NCBI RefSeq assembly: GCF_003815875.1
Contig: NZ_CP033924.1
Span: forward strand, 2,728,001-2,792,000
Length of the DNA: 64,000 nucleotides
Reading direction: 5' to 3'
From: Chryseobacterium lactis
GTDB lineage: Bacteria > Bacteroidota > Bacteroidia > Flavobacteriales > Weeksellaceae
The notes beneath the pieces were generated by a model. It did no database searches, was not told the origin of the DNA, and was given only the letters and a program-made list of their open reading frames with translations. Shown here piece after piece: positions 11,716-20,710 of the stretch. The first letter of the stretch is position 1, and the number at the start of each line of letters is the position of its first letter. Both the position numbers and the translations under genes were made by a program.

Positions 11716-11805
11716 TTTATACTAATTTAACATATCGTTTCAGTTTAATTAAAAAAATGTTAAAACTCCCTTAAACAGATAGCTTCCAAACTCAAGATAC
11801 CTTTG
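11716..11805 (+). promoter_or_regulatory. Pho-box-like array of six 11-bp repeats plus -7 box, upstream of the Oar-like receptor
   Basis: Reading in strict 11-base steps from 11716 gives TTTATACTAAT, TTAACATATCG, TTTCAGTTTAA, TTAAAAAAATG, TTAAAACTCCC and TTAAACAGATA (to 11781). Four of the six start with TTAA. A TACCTTTG -7 box follows at 11798-11805, 16 bases beyond the array. The same geometry occurs before the SusC-like gene. Direct 11-bp repeats placed where a -33 element would be are typical of PhoB-family activators. That the factor is PhoB is inferred. The rest of the 391-base gap (11433-11715) shows no gene. Confidence 0.55.
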
Positions 11806-11823
11806 CACATCTAATTTGAATCA

Positions 11824-14800
11824 ATGAGAAAAGTAAAGATTGTACTGGGGTTGTTGTTTTTAGGGCTTGGAACAATAGCTTATGCACAGACTACGCAGGC
11901 TTCAATTGTAGGAAAAGTAACCGGGCCGGGAACTGCGGCTCAGGAAAAAGTAAAAGTAACCATCGTGAATGAGTCCACAGGATTCAGAACCGAAACGGAA
12001 ACCAATTCAAAAGGAGAGTATATCTTTAAAGAAATTCCTTTGGGTGGGCCTTACACGGTTATTGTTAATGATGATAAAAAAGAAGGTTACAATGTCAATT
12101 TCGGCGACCAGGTTACAGTTAATATGGATTTGGGAGGCGAAAAGCACATTGAAGAAGTAAAAATTACCGGTAACCTGAAAAACAAAATCGGAAACCTGGG
12201 TGCAGCTACCGCTATTTCTGCCAAGAACATCAGTATGCTTCCTGTCAACGGAAGAAACTTTACCAATCTTACCGAATTATCTCCTTTGAGCGGAAAAGGT
12301 GGAAATCTTTCCGGGCAGCTGGGTTCTTCCACCAACTTTACGATCGACGGGATGACTGCAAAAAATCCGACTTCTGCGGGATCTACAACCAGCCGAAGTG
12401 GTGCGCCATTCTCAATTTCAATTGAAGCGGTACGGGAATTTAAAATCACCACCAACCAATATGATGTAACATTAGGAAGAAGTGGCGGTGGTACTGTAAG
12501 TGCCGTTACCAAATCCGGAACCAATAAATTTTCCGGAAGTGCCTGGGAGTATTTGAGAACCAACTGGCTTTCCAGCCCGTATGATATCAAAGGAACCAAA
12601 AGACAGAACGATTTCTCTACTTCTCAGTTCGGGTTTTCATTAGGCGGTCCTATTATTAAAAATAAATTACATTTCTTCGTAGCGTGGGATCATCAGCTCG
12701 ATTCAAGACCATTACTTATCGCCGATATCGGATCTAAAGAAGATGAGCTGAGGTTGAATACAACGACAGCCACTCTTAATAAATTTCTCGATATTGCAAG
12801 GGCTAAATATGGCGTAGGAAACACTCCGCAATTCGGAAGCTTTGATAAATTAAGAAACTCTGATGCTGCATTTTTACGTTTAGACTGGCAGATCAATGAG
12901 AAGCATTTATTAACTTTAAGAAATAACTTCACCTACGATCTTAACAAAAACGGATTGGGTGATAATACCAGCATCAACTTCTTTGAGTCTTACGGAAATG
13001 ATAAAAACCTTGATAACAGTTTATTACTAACGTTAAGATCAAATCTGAAGCCTAATTTGACCAATGAGTTGAAAGCCCAGTATTTGTATACTTACCAGAA
13101 TAGTTATCAGAACGATGAGTTGGGCAGACCGGTTCCAAGAGCTATTGTTGAAAATATCCTGTCTCCGGGAGTAGGGTCTACCAATATTCAGATCGGAGGT
13201 CACCGTTTTGCACAGGAAAGTTTTAAAAATAATGTATTTCAGATTGTAGATAACCTATATTATAACACTGATAAAGTAAAATATACTTTTGGAGCAGATT
13301 TGATGTATACCACTTCAAAATCGATATATGGAAGTGAGGTCAATGGAAGATTCCATTTTAAAGAAGATGGAGTAAAAAACTCAAGTAATCTTTACAATTT
13401 TGAAAACCTCAAACCTTATAGATTTTACAGAGAAGTACCTTTAGTAGCTGATCCTTCCGTAAGATCAAATATCTGGAATATCGGGGTGTACGGGCAATTC
13501 CAGACAAAAATCGCAAAAGGTCTTGATTTAATGGCCGGTTTAAGATTAGACTACGGAGGCTATCCGAAAGCTGAGTTCAATCAAAAGTTATATGACGAGA
13601 TGGGAATCAGAACGGATAATAAAATCAAATCATTTGTGATCCAGCCAAGGTTCCAGTTTGATTGGAATATCAATGAACTGAGTAAGGATTTCTTAAAATT
13701 CGGAGCAGGGATATTCTCATCTGATATCAACAATTATATGATCATCAATAACCTTGTATTTGATGGGAAGCACTTGGCAACGGTAGATGTGACAGGTAAA
13801 GATGTTCCGGTCCCGGATTTCAACAGCTATAGAAATGATTACAGCACAGTTCCTACGCTGGCGGATAAACAGATTCCAACGATTAACTATACAGGTGAAA
13901 ATGCTAAAATTCCAATCGTTTACAAAGCGAATATTTCCTATACCCACTTCTTCAATGAAAGATTCAGAGCAGGAATTGCAGGATATATGGCATTGGGAAG
14001 AAACAATTATTATTACTATGACAGAAATATGAAAGCCAACCCGGTTTTCACTCTGGGTAATGAAGGCGGCAGAGGAGTATTTGTTCCGGCAGAAACAATA
14101 ACAGCTGATGGCAAAATAGACTGGAAGCAAGGAAGAATCAATAATAACTTCGGAAGAGTGCTGGAGCTGGTAAGCGACGGTAAAGTCAATCAGTTTTCAT
14201 TTGTATTGGATACCAGCTACCGTTACTGGAAAGATGGAGAGATCACAGCAAGTTATACCTGGTCTGATATTAAGGACAATACTTCCTACAATGGTAACGT
14301 AGCCAACTCGGCAACATTATCCACAATGGTTCAGAGTGATCCGAGAGACTTAAGAATGACGTATTCTGACAACCAGTTCCGTAATAAAGTGGTTATTTAT
14401 GGTAACTCACCAACTATTGCAGGATTTACTTTAGGAATCAGATATTCAGGAATCGGAGGAACACGTTTCTCAATGACTGCTGGAGGAAACGTTAATGGTG
14501 ACTTTGTAGACAGCAATGACCTGGCGTATATCTTCCCGAATATTGCTCAATCTATTCTGGATGATCCGCAGGTAGGGCAGGCATTGAAAGATTATGTAAA
14601 AGACTACAATGGTAAAATTGCAGAACGTAATGGTGGTAAAAACGGATTCTACGGAGTTTGGGATGTTCGTATCGCTAAGAAAATTAAATTTGATAAAATT
14701 GGTGCATTTGAACTTTCTGTAGATATTTTCAACGTAGCCAACCTGCTGAACAAAAGCTGGGGAGTTAATGAATCATACGGAAATACCGCTTTATACAGAA

Positions 14801-14922
14801 TAAAAGGATTCAATCAGGTAACCAAACAGTTTGAATACGATAAAAATATCAGCGGTAACGGTTTAGTCCCTCTTTCAGGGAATCCATATCAGATTCAGAT
14901 TGGTGCGAAGTATAGCTTTTAA
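11824..14922 (+). CDS. Oar-like TonB-dependent outer-membrane receptor
   Basis: A 1032-residue protein with a signal peptide ending YAQ (residue 22). A carboxypeptidase-regulatory-like beta-sandwich (about 25-110) is followed by a TonB plug domain (about 130-230, with FTIDGMTAKNP and SGGGTVSAVTKSG) and a large barrel ending ...YQIQIGAKYSF, with a terminal Phe. The order matches Oar/OmpA-type TonB-dependent transporters. Its ligand is not evident from sequence. The Pho-box-like array upstream and the phosphodiesterase gene just downstream suggest a phosphorus-containing substrate. A gene of this length with no break is probably functional. Confidence 0.85.
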   Translation: MRKVKIVLGLLFLGLGTIAYAQTTQASIVGKVTGPGTAAQEKVKVTIVNESTGFRTETETNSKGEYIFKEIPLGGPYTVIVNDDKKEGYNVNFGDQVTVNMDLGGEKHIEEVKITGNLKNKIGNLGAATAISAKNISMLPVNGRNFTNLTELSPLSGKGGNLSGQLGSSTNFTIDGMTAKNPTSAGSTTSRSGAPFSISIEAVREFKITTNQYDVTLGRSGGGTVSAVTKSGTNKFSGSAWEYLRTNWLSSPYDIKGTKRQNDFSTSQFGFSLGGPIIKNKLHFFVAWDHQLDSRPLLIADIGSKEDELRLNTTTATLNKFLDIARAKYGVGNTPQFGSFDKLRNSDAAFLRLDWQINEKHLLTLRNNFTYDLNKNGLGDNTSINFFESYGNDKNLDNSLLLTLRSNLKPNLTNELKAQYLYTYQNSYQNDELGRPVPRAIVENILSPGVGSTNIQIGGHRFAQESFKNNVFQIVDNLYYNTDKVKYTFGADLMYTTSKSIYGSEVNGRFHFKEDGVKNSSNLYNFENLKPYRFYREVPLVADPSVRSNIWNIGVYGQFQTKIAKGLDLMAGLRLDYGGYPKAEFNQKLYDEMGIRTDNKIKSFVIQPRFQFDWNINELSKDFLKFGAGIFSSDINNYMIINNLVFDGKHLATVDVTGKDVPVPDFNSYRNDYSTVPTLADKQIPTINYTGENAKIPIVYKANISYTHFFNERFRAGIAGYMALGRNNYYYYDRNMKANPVFTLGNEGGRGVFVPAETITADGKIDWKQGRINNNFGRVLELVSDGKVNQFSFVLDTSYRYWKDGEITASYTWSDIKDNTSYNGNVANSATLSTMVQSDPRDLRMTYSDNQFRNKVVIYGNSPTIAGFTLGIRYSGIGGTRFSMTAGGNVNGDFVDSNDLAYIFPNIAQSILDDPQVGQALKDYVKDYNGKIAERNGGKNGFYGVWDVRIAKKIKFDKIGAFELSVDIFNVANLLNKSWGVNESYGNTALYRIKGFNQVTKQFEYDKNISGNGLVPLSGNPYQIQIGAKYSF

Positions 14923-15079
14923 GCCAACCAATTTATAATCATAGAAATGTGAGGATTTAAAGTTGATTTCAACCTTAATTGAGCCTGAAAATCTTCTGTG
15001 TCTTTTGTTATTTACATTTTTTAATAACTACCTTTATCAAAAAGTTTAAAAACTTTGTTTTAATTATCTACATTATATT

Positions 15080-15826
15080 ATGAAAAATTTTATCTTAGGT
15101 TTAGCAGTTTTAAGTACAGGATTGATGAAAGCACAAACCCAGATTATTGCCCACAGAGGGTATTTCCAGGCAGAGCCTCCTACGACTGAAAATTCGATTA
15201 AGTCGTTAGAGAATGCTCAGAAATTAAAAGTATACGGCTCCGAGTTTGATGTGAGAATGTCAAAAGACGGAGTTTTGGTCATCAACCACGATGAGCACCA
15301 TGGAAAAATGGAAATCTCTGAAACTTCTTTTAAAGAACTGGAAGCTTTGAAATTATCAAACGGTGAAAAATACCCTACATTAAAAGATTATTTAAAACAA
15401 GGGAAAAAAGATCCGTCAGTAAAGCTGATTGTGGAAATCAAGCCTGCTAAAACTCCGGAACTGGAAAATGAGATTACCGCAAAGACGATCAAAATGATTA
15501 AAGATCTGAAGCTGGAATCACAAAGTGAGTTTATTTCTTTCAGCTTAAACATCTGTAAAGAGATTAAAAAACTGGCTCCATCTTTCAAAGTACAATATCT
15601 GAACGGAGAATTATCACCGGAACAAATCAAAAAAGAAGGATTGGACGGAATGGATTACCACTACAGTGTCTTCCAGAAAAATCCGACATGGATTGCTGAA
15701 GGTAAAGCATTAGGTCTTATTACCAACGCATGGACTGTCAATGACGTTGCAGTATATGATGAATTGAAAAAGCAGGGAATCGGATTTGTAACGACCAATA
15801 TTCCTGAACAGCTAAAAAATAAATAG
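15080..15826 (+). CDS. Glycerophosphodiester phosphodiesterase, secreted
   Basis: This 248-residue GDPD-family enzyme has a short signal peptide (ending MKAQ). The catalytic His-Arg pair is in IIAHRGY, the metal ligands Glu and Asp in SEFDVRMSKDG, and the second His in VINHDEHHG. The fold closes with NAWTVND and GFVTTNIPEQL. It hydrolyses glycerophosphodiesters from phospholipids to glycerol-3-phosphate and an alcohol, probably in the periplasm. It lies between two TonB receptor genes and upstream of a SusCD-phosphatase operon, which fits a phosphate-salvage locus. Confidence 0.93.
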   Translation: MKNFILGLAVLSTGLMKAQTQIIAHRGYFQAEPPTTENSIKSLENAQKLKVYGSEFDVRMSKDGVLVINHDEHHGKMEISETSFKELEALKLSNGEKYPTLKDYLKQGKKDPSVKLIVEIKPAKTPELENEITAKTIKMIKDLKLESQSEFISFSLNICKEIKKLAPSFKVQYLNGELSPEQIKKEGLDGMDYHYSVFQKNPTWIAEGKALGLITNAWTVNDVAVYDELKKQGIGFVTTNIPEQLKNK

Positions 15827-15897
15827 TCTTCAAAAATTTATCAGAAATCCCTTCCTCCATCAAGTGAAAATAGGAGATTTATTGAAACAATAAAAAC

Positions 15898-15937
15898 AAC
15901 AGTCTGTCTCTTACCAAGGGGCAGACTGTTATTTTTT
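15898..15937 (+). terminator. Intrinsic terminator after the GDPD gene
   Basis: Stem AACAGTCTG/CAGACTGTT (15898-15906 with 15922-15930), a 15-base loop, and a T run at 15932-15937. It isolates the GDPD gene from the SusC promoter downstream. Confidence 0.8.
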
Positions 15938-16140
15938 GCATAGGAATTTGCTTTGTTGAAAAGTGATAACCTAAAGAGTATTTTGAATTGATTTTAATTG
16001 ATTGAAAATCATTTAATTATGATTTTATTGTTATATTATCTCAGGGGAAGACAATAAAGATACGTCAATTAATCTGTAAAAAGGTATTAAAAATGCTTAA
16101 TTGGTTAAAAGGTTATTAACCAGTTGTTTGTTTGATATTG

Positions 16141-16229
16141 TTAAGAAAAAATTAACATACCATTTAATAAATATTTAAGAAATGTTAAAATCATATTAAA
16201 ACCGTAGTCATACTGTCGTTCTAATTTTG
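16141..16229 (+). promoter_or_regulatory. Pho-box-like array of six 11-bp repeats plus -7 box, upstream of susC-like gene
   Basis: From 16141 the sequence runs in exact 11-base steps: TTAAGAAAAAA, TTAACATACCA, TTTAATAAATA, TTTAAGAAATG, TTAAAATCATA and TTAAAACCGTA (to 16206). A TAATTTTG -7 box sits at 16222-16229, 15 bases past the array and 16 bases before the ATG. No good -33 TTG is placed, consistent with an activator-dependent promoter. The matching array before the Oar-like gene supports a shared regulator, most simply a PhoB-type protein. The rest of the 420-base gap holds only the GDPD terminator. Confidence 0.6.
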
Positions 16230-16245
16230 CGCAAACAAAAAGGAA

Positions 16246-19218
16246 ATGCGTAAAGAGACACAAAAGCTATTGGTTTTGTCGCTGTTAGGATTAATCAGCG
16301 TCAATCTGACAGCTCAGCAGAAAGCTAAAAAAGATACGATTAAAGGACTCGATGAGGTGGTAGTAACTGCTTTGGGAATCAAAAGGCACGACAAGTCTTT
16401 AGGGTATTCTACCCAAACCGTTAAATCTGATGAAATTTTACAGACTCAGAACAACAACTGGGCACAATCTTTAGAAGGGAAAGTGGCCGGTTTGAAAATT
16501 CAGACCGCCGGAGCCGGACCTCTTGGAACCAGCCGTATCACCCTTCGTGGAGACATCTCAATGAATATGGGAAATAATGGGGCACTGATTGTTGTCGACG
16601 GCGTTCCTTTGAGTGATAAAAAAACAGGAACCGGTACCAGTGCGTACGGAGCAGGTTCGGGAGGAGATTTGCCAATTGACTATGGAGATAGTTTCAACAG
16701 TATTAATCCTGACGATATTGAATCTGTAAGTATCCTTAAAGGGCCTTCTGCATCTGCATTGTATGGTTCCAGAGGTTCCAGGGGAGCCATTATGATTACC
16801 ACAAAATCAGGAAAAACTAAAAAGGGACAAATTCAGGTTACCCTAAACTCCTACTCAAGTTATGATACAGTCCTGAAATGGCCGGATTATCAGTATGAAT
16901 ACGGTCAGGGAACCCAACAGAAAGATAAGAACGGAAATTATTACTATTCCTACGGAGCTTCTCCGGATGGAGTAAATACCGGTTCTACCAGCAGCGCTTT
17001 CGGGCCGAAATTTGGCGGACAGTATTATTTTCAGTACGATCCAACCATTGAAGGACAAAGCCTGGAAAGACAGCTTTGGAGACCCTATAAAAATAATATT
17101 AAAGATTTCTGGCAAACAGGAGCGACCTATTCAAACAGCTTATCAATAGCACATTCTAATGAAACAACAGCGTTCAGAACATCACTTTCTTACCTGAAAA
17201 ATGAATGGATGATGCCTAATACGGGCTTTAACAGGTTGAACGCAGCCATATCTTTAGATCATAAATTAAGTAATAAAATAAAAATCGGCACCAAAGTCAA
17301 TTTCAGCCAGACTACCAGCGACAACCTTCCGGCAACAGGATATAATAACCAGTCGATCTCTTATTTCATGATTTTCCAGAACCCGAATGTGGACCTTGAA
17401 TGGTATAAACCAATCTGGAGAAAAGGGCAGGATCAGGTCGATCAGATTCATCCTTTCAGCTCGTATATCGACAATCCTTACCTTATTGCTTATGAAAATG
17501 TAAATACTTCCAATAAAAAGATTCTTACAGGAAATCTAAATATCAGCTATCAGCTGGCAAAGAACTTTGAAATAGCCTATAAATCAGGATTAGAGTGGAG
17601 TAACGAAATGCGTACTCAAAGAAGACCATGGAGTTCTGCCAATTATCTGAAAGGATATTACAGAGAATCCTACATAAGATACCTGGATTTGAATAATGAT
17701 CTCTTATTAACCTACAAAAATAAATTCGGAGATTTTGGGGTAACGGCTTCTGCCGGAGGAAGTATCAGGTACTATGAATCCACTTTGAGTGATTATCGCG
17801 CCATCGGGCTTAATAAGGCAGGGCTTTACCAGCTTTCCAATGCAACGTCATTAGACAACAGACTGCCAAAGCCTAATGATAATCAGGTAAACAGTATGTA
17901 TGCTTTAGCCAACTTCAGTTATAAAGATATGATCTTCGTGGATGTAACGGCCAGAAATGACTGGAGCAGTACGCTTCCAAGTCATAACAGGTCTTATTTT
18001 TATCCATCCGTGTCTTCATCTTTTATTTTGTCGGATCTTTTTAAAGTAAAATCAGATAATTTCAACTTTTGGAAACTGAGGCTTTCATGGTCAAAAGTAG
18101 GGAATGATACTTACAACTATATGCTTGATAAGTATTATGAAAACAGTGTTTTTTCAGGTTCTGTAGAATCTCCTCTGCTCTATCCGAATCCGGACCTTAA
18201 ACCGGAAATGATTACCAATATTGAGGGAGGAATGGATTTTACCCTTCTAAAAAACAGATTAACCTTAAACTTTACCGCTTACCAGATCAATTCTAAAAAC
18301 CAGTCCATTGTAATTCCTGTTTTGTATGAAACTGGTTACAACAAAAGGATTATCAATTCAGGCGAACTGAGAAACAGAGGAATTGAACTGACTTTAAATG
18401 CATATCCGATCAAGAATAAAAACTTCTCATGGAGTGTGAATGCCAACTGGTCGATGAACAGAAATAAAATTATATCTCTTCCGGACGAATTCCAGGGACA
18501 ACCTTATACCATGGCAAGTGTAGGAGGAGTAGTGTATTATAACGCCGTAGTAGGAGGTTCTCTAGGAGATATGTATGGTTACGGCCTGATGTATTCACCG
18601 GATGGCAAAGTGATTTACGGTAGTGATGGCTTGACAGCAAAGCCAACTGAAATGAAAAAAATAGGAAATGCCTATCCGAAATGGAGAGCCGGGCTGCAGA
18701 ATGAATTTAAATATAAAAATTTCACCGTCAGTTTCTCATTCGATGGGCAGTATAAAGGAATGGCTTATTCACAATCCCATCATAAAATGTCTGAACAGGG
18801 TAAGCTTGTACATACTCTTGAGGGCAGAGATAACCCGGGTGGTTTGATCGTAGGTCAGGGTGTGGTTCAGAATCCTGACGGAACTTTTTCTCCGAATACA
18901 AAAGGAATTCCTGTTTCAACTTACTATGGAGATTATTACAGAAGAGCTAACGTGGAAACCAACTCATTTGATACCTCTTTTATCAAGTTAAGAGATGCAA
19001 GAATATCCTATTCATTCCCGAAATCAGTAACCGAATCTCTAAAAATGACCGATATCACACTGGCCTTATTTGGAAGAAACCTTTGGATGTGGACAAAGTT
19101 CCCATTATTTGATCCGGAAGCCGCTACCCTTGATGATTCTACCATTACACCAGGGGTGGAAATGGGGCAATTGCCTACCGCCAGAACAGTCGGAATTCAG
19201 TTAAATGTAAAATTTTAA
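16246..19218 (+). CDS. SusC/RagA-type TonB-linked outer-membrane receptor
   Basis: A 990-residue protein with a signal peptide ending LTAQ (about residue 23). A TonB-box-like segment, LDEVVVTALGIKR (about 35-47), is followed by a plug domain (about 55-190) with LEGKVAGLKI, ALIVVDGVPL, SINPDDIESVSILKG and ALYGSRGSRGAIMITTK, all classical SusC signatures. The barrel ends ...TVGIQLNVKF. It lacks the N-terminal carboxypeptidase-regulatory-like domain that most SusC proteins carry. It forms a lidded transporter with the SusD-like lipoprotein encoded 10 bases downstream. The phosphatase at the end of the operon suggests the cargo is a phosphorylated compound rather than a glycan. Confidence 0.93.
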   Translation: MRKETQKLLVLSLLGLISVNLTAQQKAKKDTIKGLDEVVVTALGIKRHDKSLGYSTQTVKSDEILQTQNNNWAQSLEGKVAGLKIQTAGAGPLGTSRITLRGDISMNMGNNGALIVVDGVPLSDKKTGTGTSAYGAGSGGDLPIDYGDSFNSINPDDIESVSILKGPSASALYGSRGSRGAIMITTKSGKTKKGQIQVTLNSYSSYDTVLKWPDYQYEYGQGTQQKDKNGNYYYSYGASPDGVNTGSTSSAFGPKFGGQYYFQYDPTIEGQSLERQLWRPYKNNIKDFWQTGATYSNSLSIAHSNETTAFRTSLSYLKNEWMMPNTGFNRLNAAISLDHKLSNKIKIGTKVNFSQTTSDNLPATGYNNQSISYFMIFQNPNVDLEWYKPIWRKGQDQVDQIHPFSSYIDNPYLIAYENVNTSNKKILTGNLNISYQLAKNFEIAYKSGLEWSNEMRTQRRPWSSANYLKGYYRESYIRYLDLNNDLLLTYKNKFGDFGVTASAGGSIRYYESTLSDYRAIGLNKAGLYQLSNATSLDNRLPKPNDNQVNSMYALANFSYKDMIFVDVTARNDWSSTLPSHNRSYFYPSVSSSFILSDLFKVKSDNFNFWKLRLSWSKVGNDTYNYMLDKYYENSVFSGSVESPLLYPNPDLKPEMITNIEGGMDFTLLKNRLTLNFTAYQINSKNQSIVIPVLYETGYNKRIINSGELRNRGIELTLNAYPIKNKNFSWSVNANWSMNRNKIISLPDEFQGQPYTMASVGGVVYYNAVVGGSLGDMYGYGLMYSPDGKVIYGSDGLTAKPTEMKKIGNAYPKWRAGLQNEFKYKNFTVSFSFDGQYKGMAYSQSHHKMSEQGKLVHTLEGRDNPGGLIVGQGVVQNPDGTFSPNTKGIPVSTYYGDYYRRANVETNSFDTSFIKLRDARISYSFPKSVTESLKMTDITLALFGRNLWMWTKFPLFDPEAATLDDSTITPGVEMGQLPTARTVGIQLNVKF

Positions 19219-19228
19219 AATCAGAAAA

Positions 19229-20674
19229 ATGAAAAAGTTAATCTATATATGTTCATTCCTCGCACTTGTAAGTACAACTGTTTCGTGTGACAGAAGCCTT
19301 GATGAGATCAATAAAGATACGAGTAGAATTAATGAGCCTGTGGCCAGTTCATTACTGGTTCCAATACAGTATAATATGACATCGGTAGGCTACAACAGAG
19401 CCAATGACTTTACCTTTGATATCATGCAGGTTTCCTTAGACTTTCCCAATGAAGGAAATTCGTTAAGCCGCTATTACATCACAGAAAATACAGGCGCAGG
19501 TTTTTGGAATAATTCTTACCGCTGGCTGAAACAGGTCGATGATCTGAAAAAAGCTGCGATTGCTGAAGGTGATAAAAATTACCAGGCTATTTCGATGGTA
19601 TTAAATGCATGGATCTATTCTAATCTTACCGATACCTACGGGGATGTCCCTTTTTCCGAAGCTTCCAGACTGGATGATGGTATTTTACAACCTAAATTTG
19701 ATCAACAGAAACAGATTTATGTGAGTTTACTTAATGATTTAAAAACCGCAAATTCACTTTTTGTTACCAATAAAATGCTTTCCGGTGGAGACCTTTTTTA
19801 CAAATCCGATAGTGATGTTAATGGAATTGCCAATTGGAAGAAATTCTGTAATTCTCTTTCTTTAAGACTTTTGACAAGGATTCTTAGTAAGGATGGAGAA
19901 GTGAACGTGAAAGAAAGAATCCAGGAAATTGTAAACAATCCGACGGTATTTCCTATTTTCCAAAGTAATGCAGATGCAACCAAGGTAGATATTTCAGGAG
20001 TCTCTCCGTTAATGCCTCCTATTGCAAGACCGCAGGATTTTACAACAGGAAGAGCGGCTTCAGATTTTTTTGTTCAGACTGTACAGGGAAATAATGATCC
20101 CCGTATGGCTATGTTTTTCACTCAGGCTAAGGATTTAAAAAATGTAAATATCGGTTACGTAGGAGCTCCTTCAGGATATCCTTTCGGAACAGTCTTCAAT
20201 TACCAGCCATCAAATCTTAACCAGAATCTGGCAAAAGCCCCCTTAAAGATTTTTGTTTATCCTTACGCTGAGCTTCAATTGACCCTTTCAGAATTGGCTT
20301 TAAAAGGAATTATAACTGGAAGTGCAAAAACTTTCTATGAAAATGGGGTGAAAGCATCCATCGAGCAATGGGGAGCTGTGGTTCCGGCTAATTATTTCGA
20401 CAATCCTAAGGTTGCGTACGATGCAGATATTAAGAAAATTATGCTTCAGAAATATATTGCACTCTTCTTTGTGGATCAGCAGCAATGGTTTGAAAAAAGA
20501 AGAACAGGCTTCCCGATATTACCAAACAACGGAGGATTGCTAAATAACGGCGATCTTCCTCAAAGGTTAATGTATCCACCGAATCCAAAGGTACTGAACA
20601 CCACAAACTATCAGGCAGCTGTTCAGCAAATGGGTGGTGATAATATCAATGTAAAAATGTGGTGGAGTAAATAG
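19229..20674 (+). CDS. SusD/RagB-family surface lipoprotein
   Basis: This 481-residue protein has a lipoprotein signal with the acylated Cys in STTVSCD (residue 20). It belongs to the SusD-like group with NxWIYSxLTDTYGDVPFSEA, typical of the helical TPR-like SusD core, and a C-terminal QQQWFEKRRTGFP and MYPPNP block. It sits 10 bases after the SusC-like gene, so it should be the substrate-binding lid of that transporter at the outer surface. The ligand specificity cannot be read from sequence. Confidence 0.92.
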   Translation: MKKLIYICSFLALVSTTVSCDRSLDEINKDTSRINEPVASSLLVPIQYNMTSVGYNRANDFTFDIMQVSLDFPNEGNSLSRYYITENTGAGFWNNSYRWLKQVDDLKKAAIAEGDKNYQAISMVLNAWIYSNLTDTYGDVPFSEASRLDDGILQPKFDQQKQIYVSLLNDLKTANSLFVTNKMLSGGDLFYKSDSDVNGIANWKKFCNSLSLRLLTRILSKDGEVNVKERIQEIVNNPTVFPIFQSNADATKVDISGVSPLMPPIARPQDFTTGRAASDFFVQTVQGNNDPRMAMFFTQAKDLKNVNIGYVGAPSGYPFGTVFNYQPSNLNQNLAKAPLKIFVYPYAELQLTLSELALKGIITGSAKTFYENGVKASIEQWGAVVPANYFDNPKVAYDADIKKIMLQKYIALFFVDQQQWFEKRRTGFPILPNNGGLLNNGDLPQRLMYPPNPKVLNTTNYQAAVQQMGGDNINVKMWWSK

Positions 20675-20710
20675 TTTTTTTAGAATTAAAAATAAAAATA
20701 AAAGATAAAG

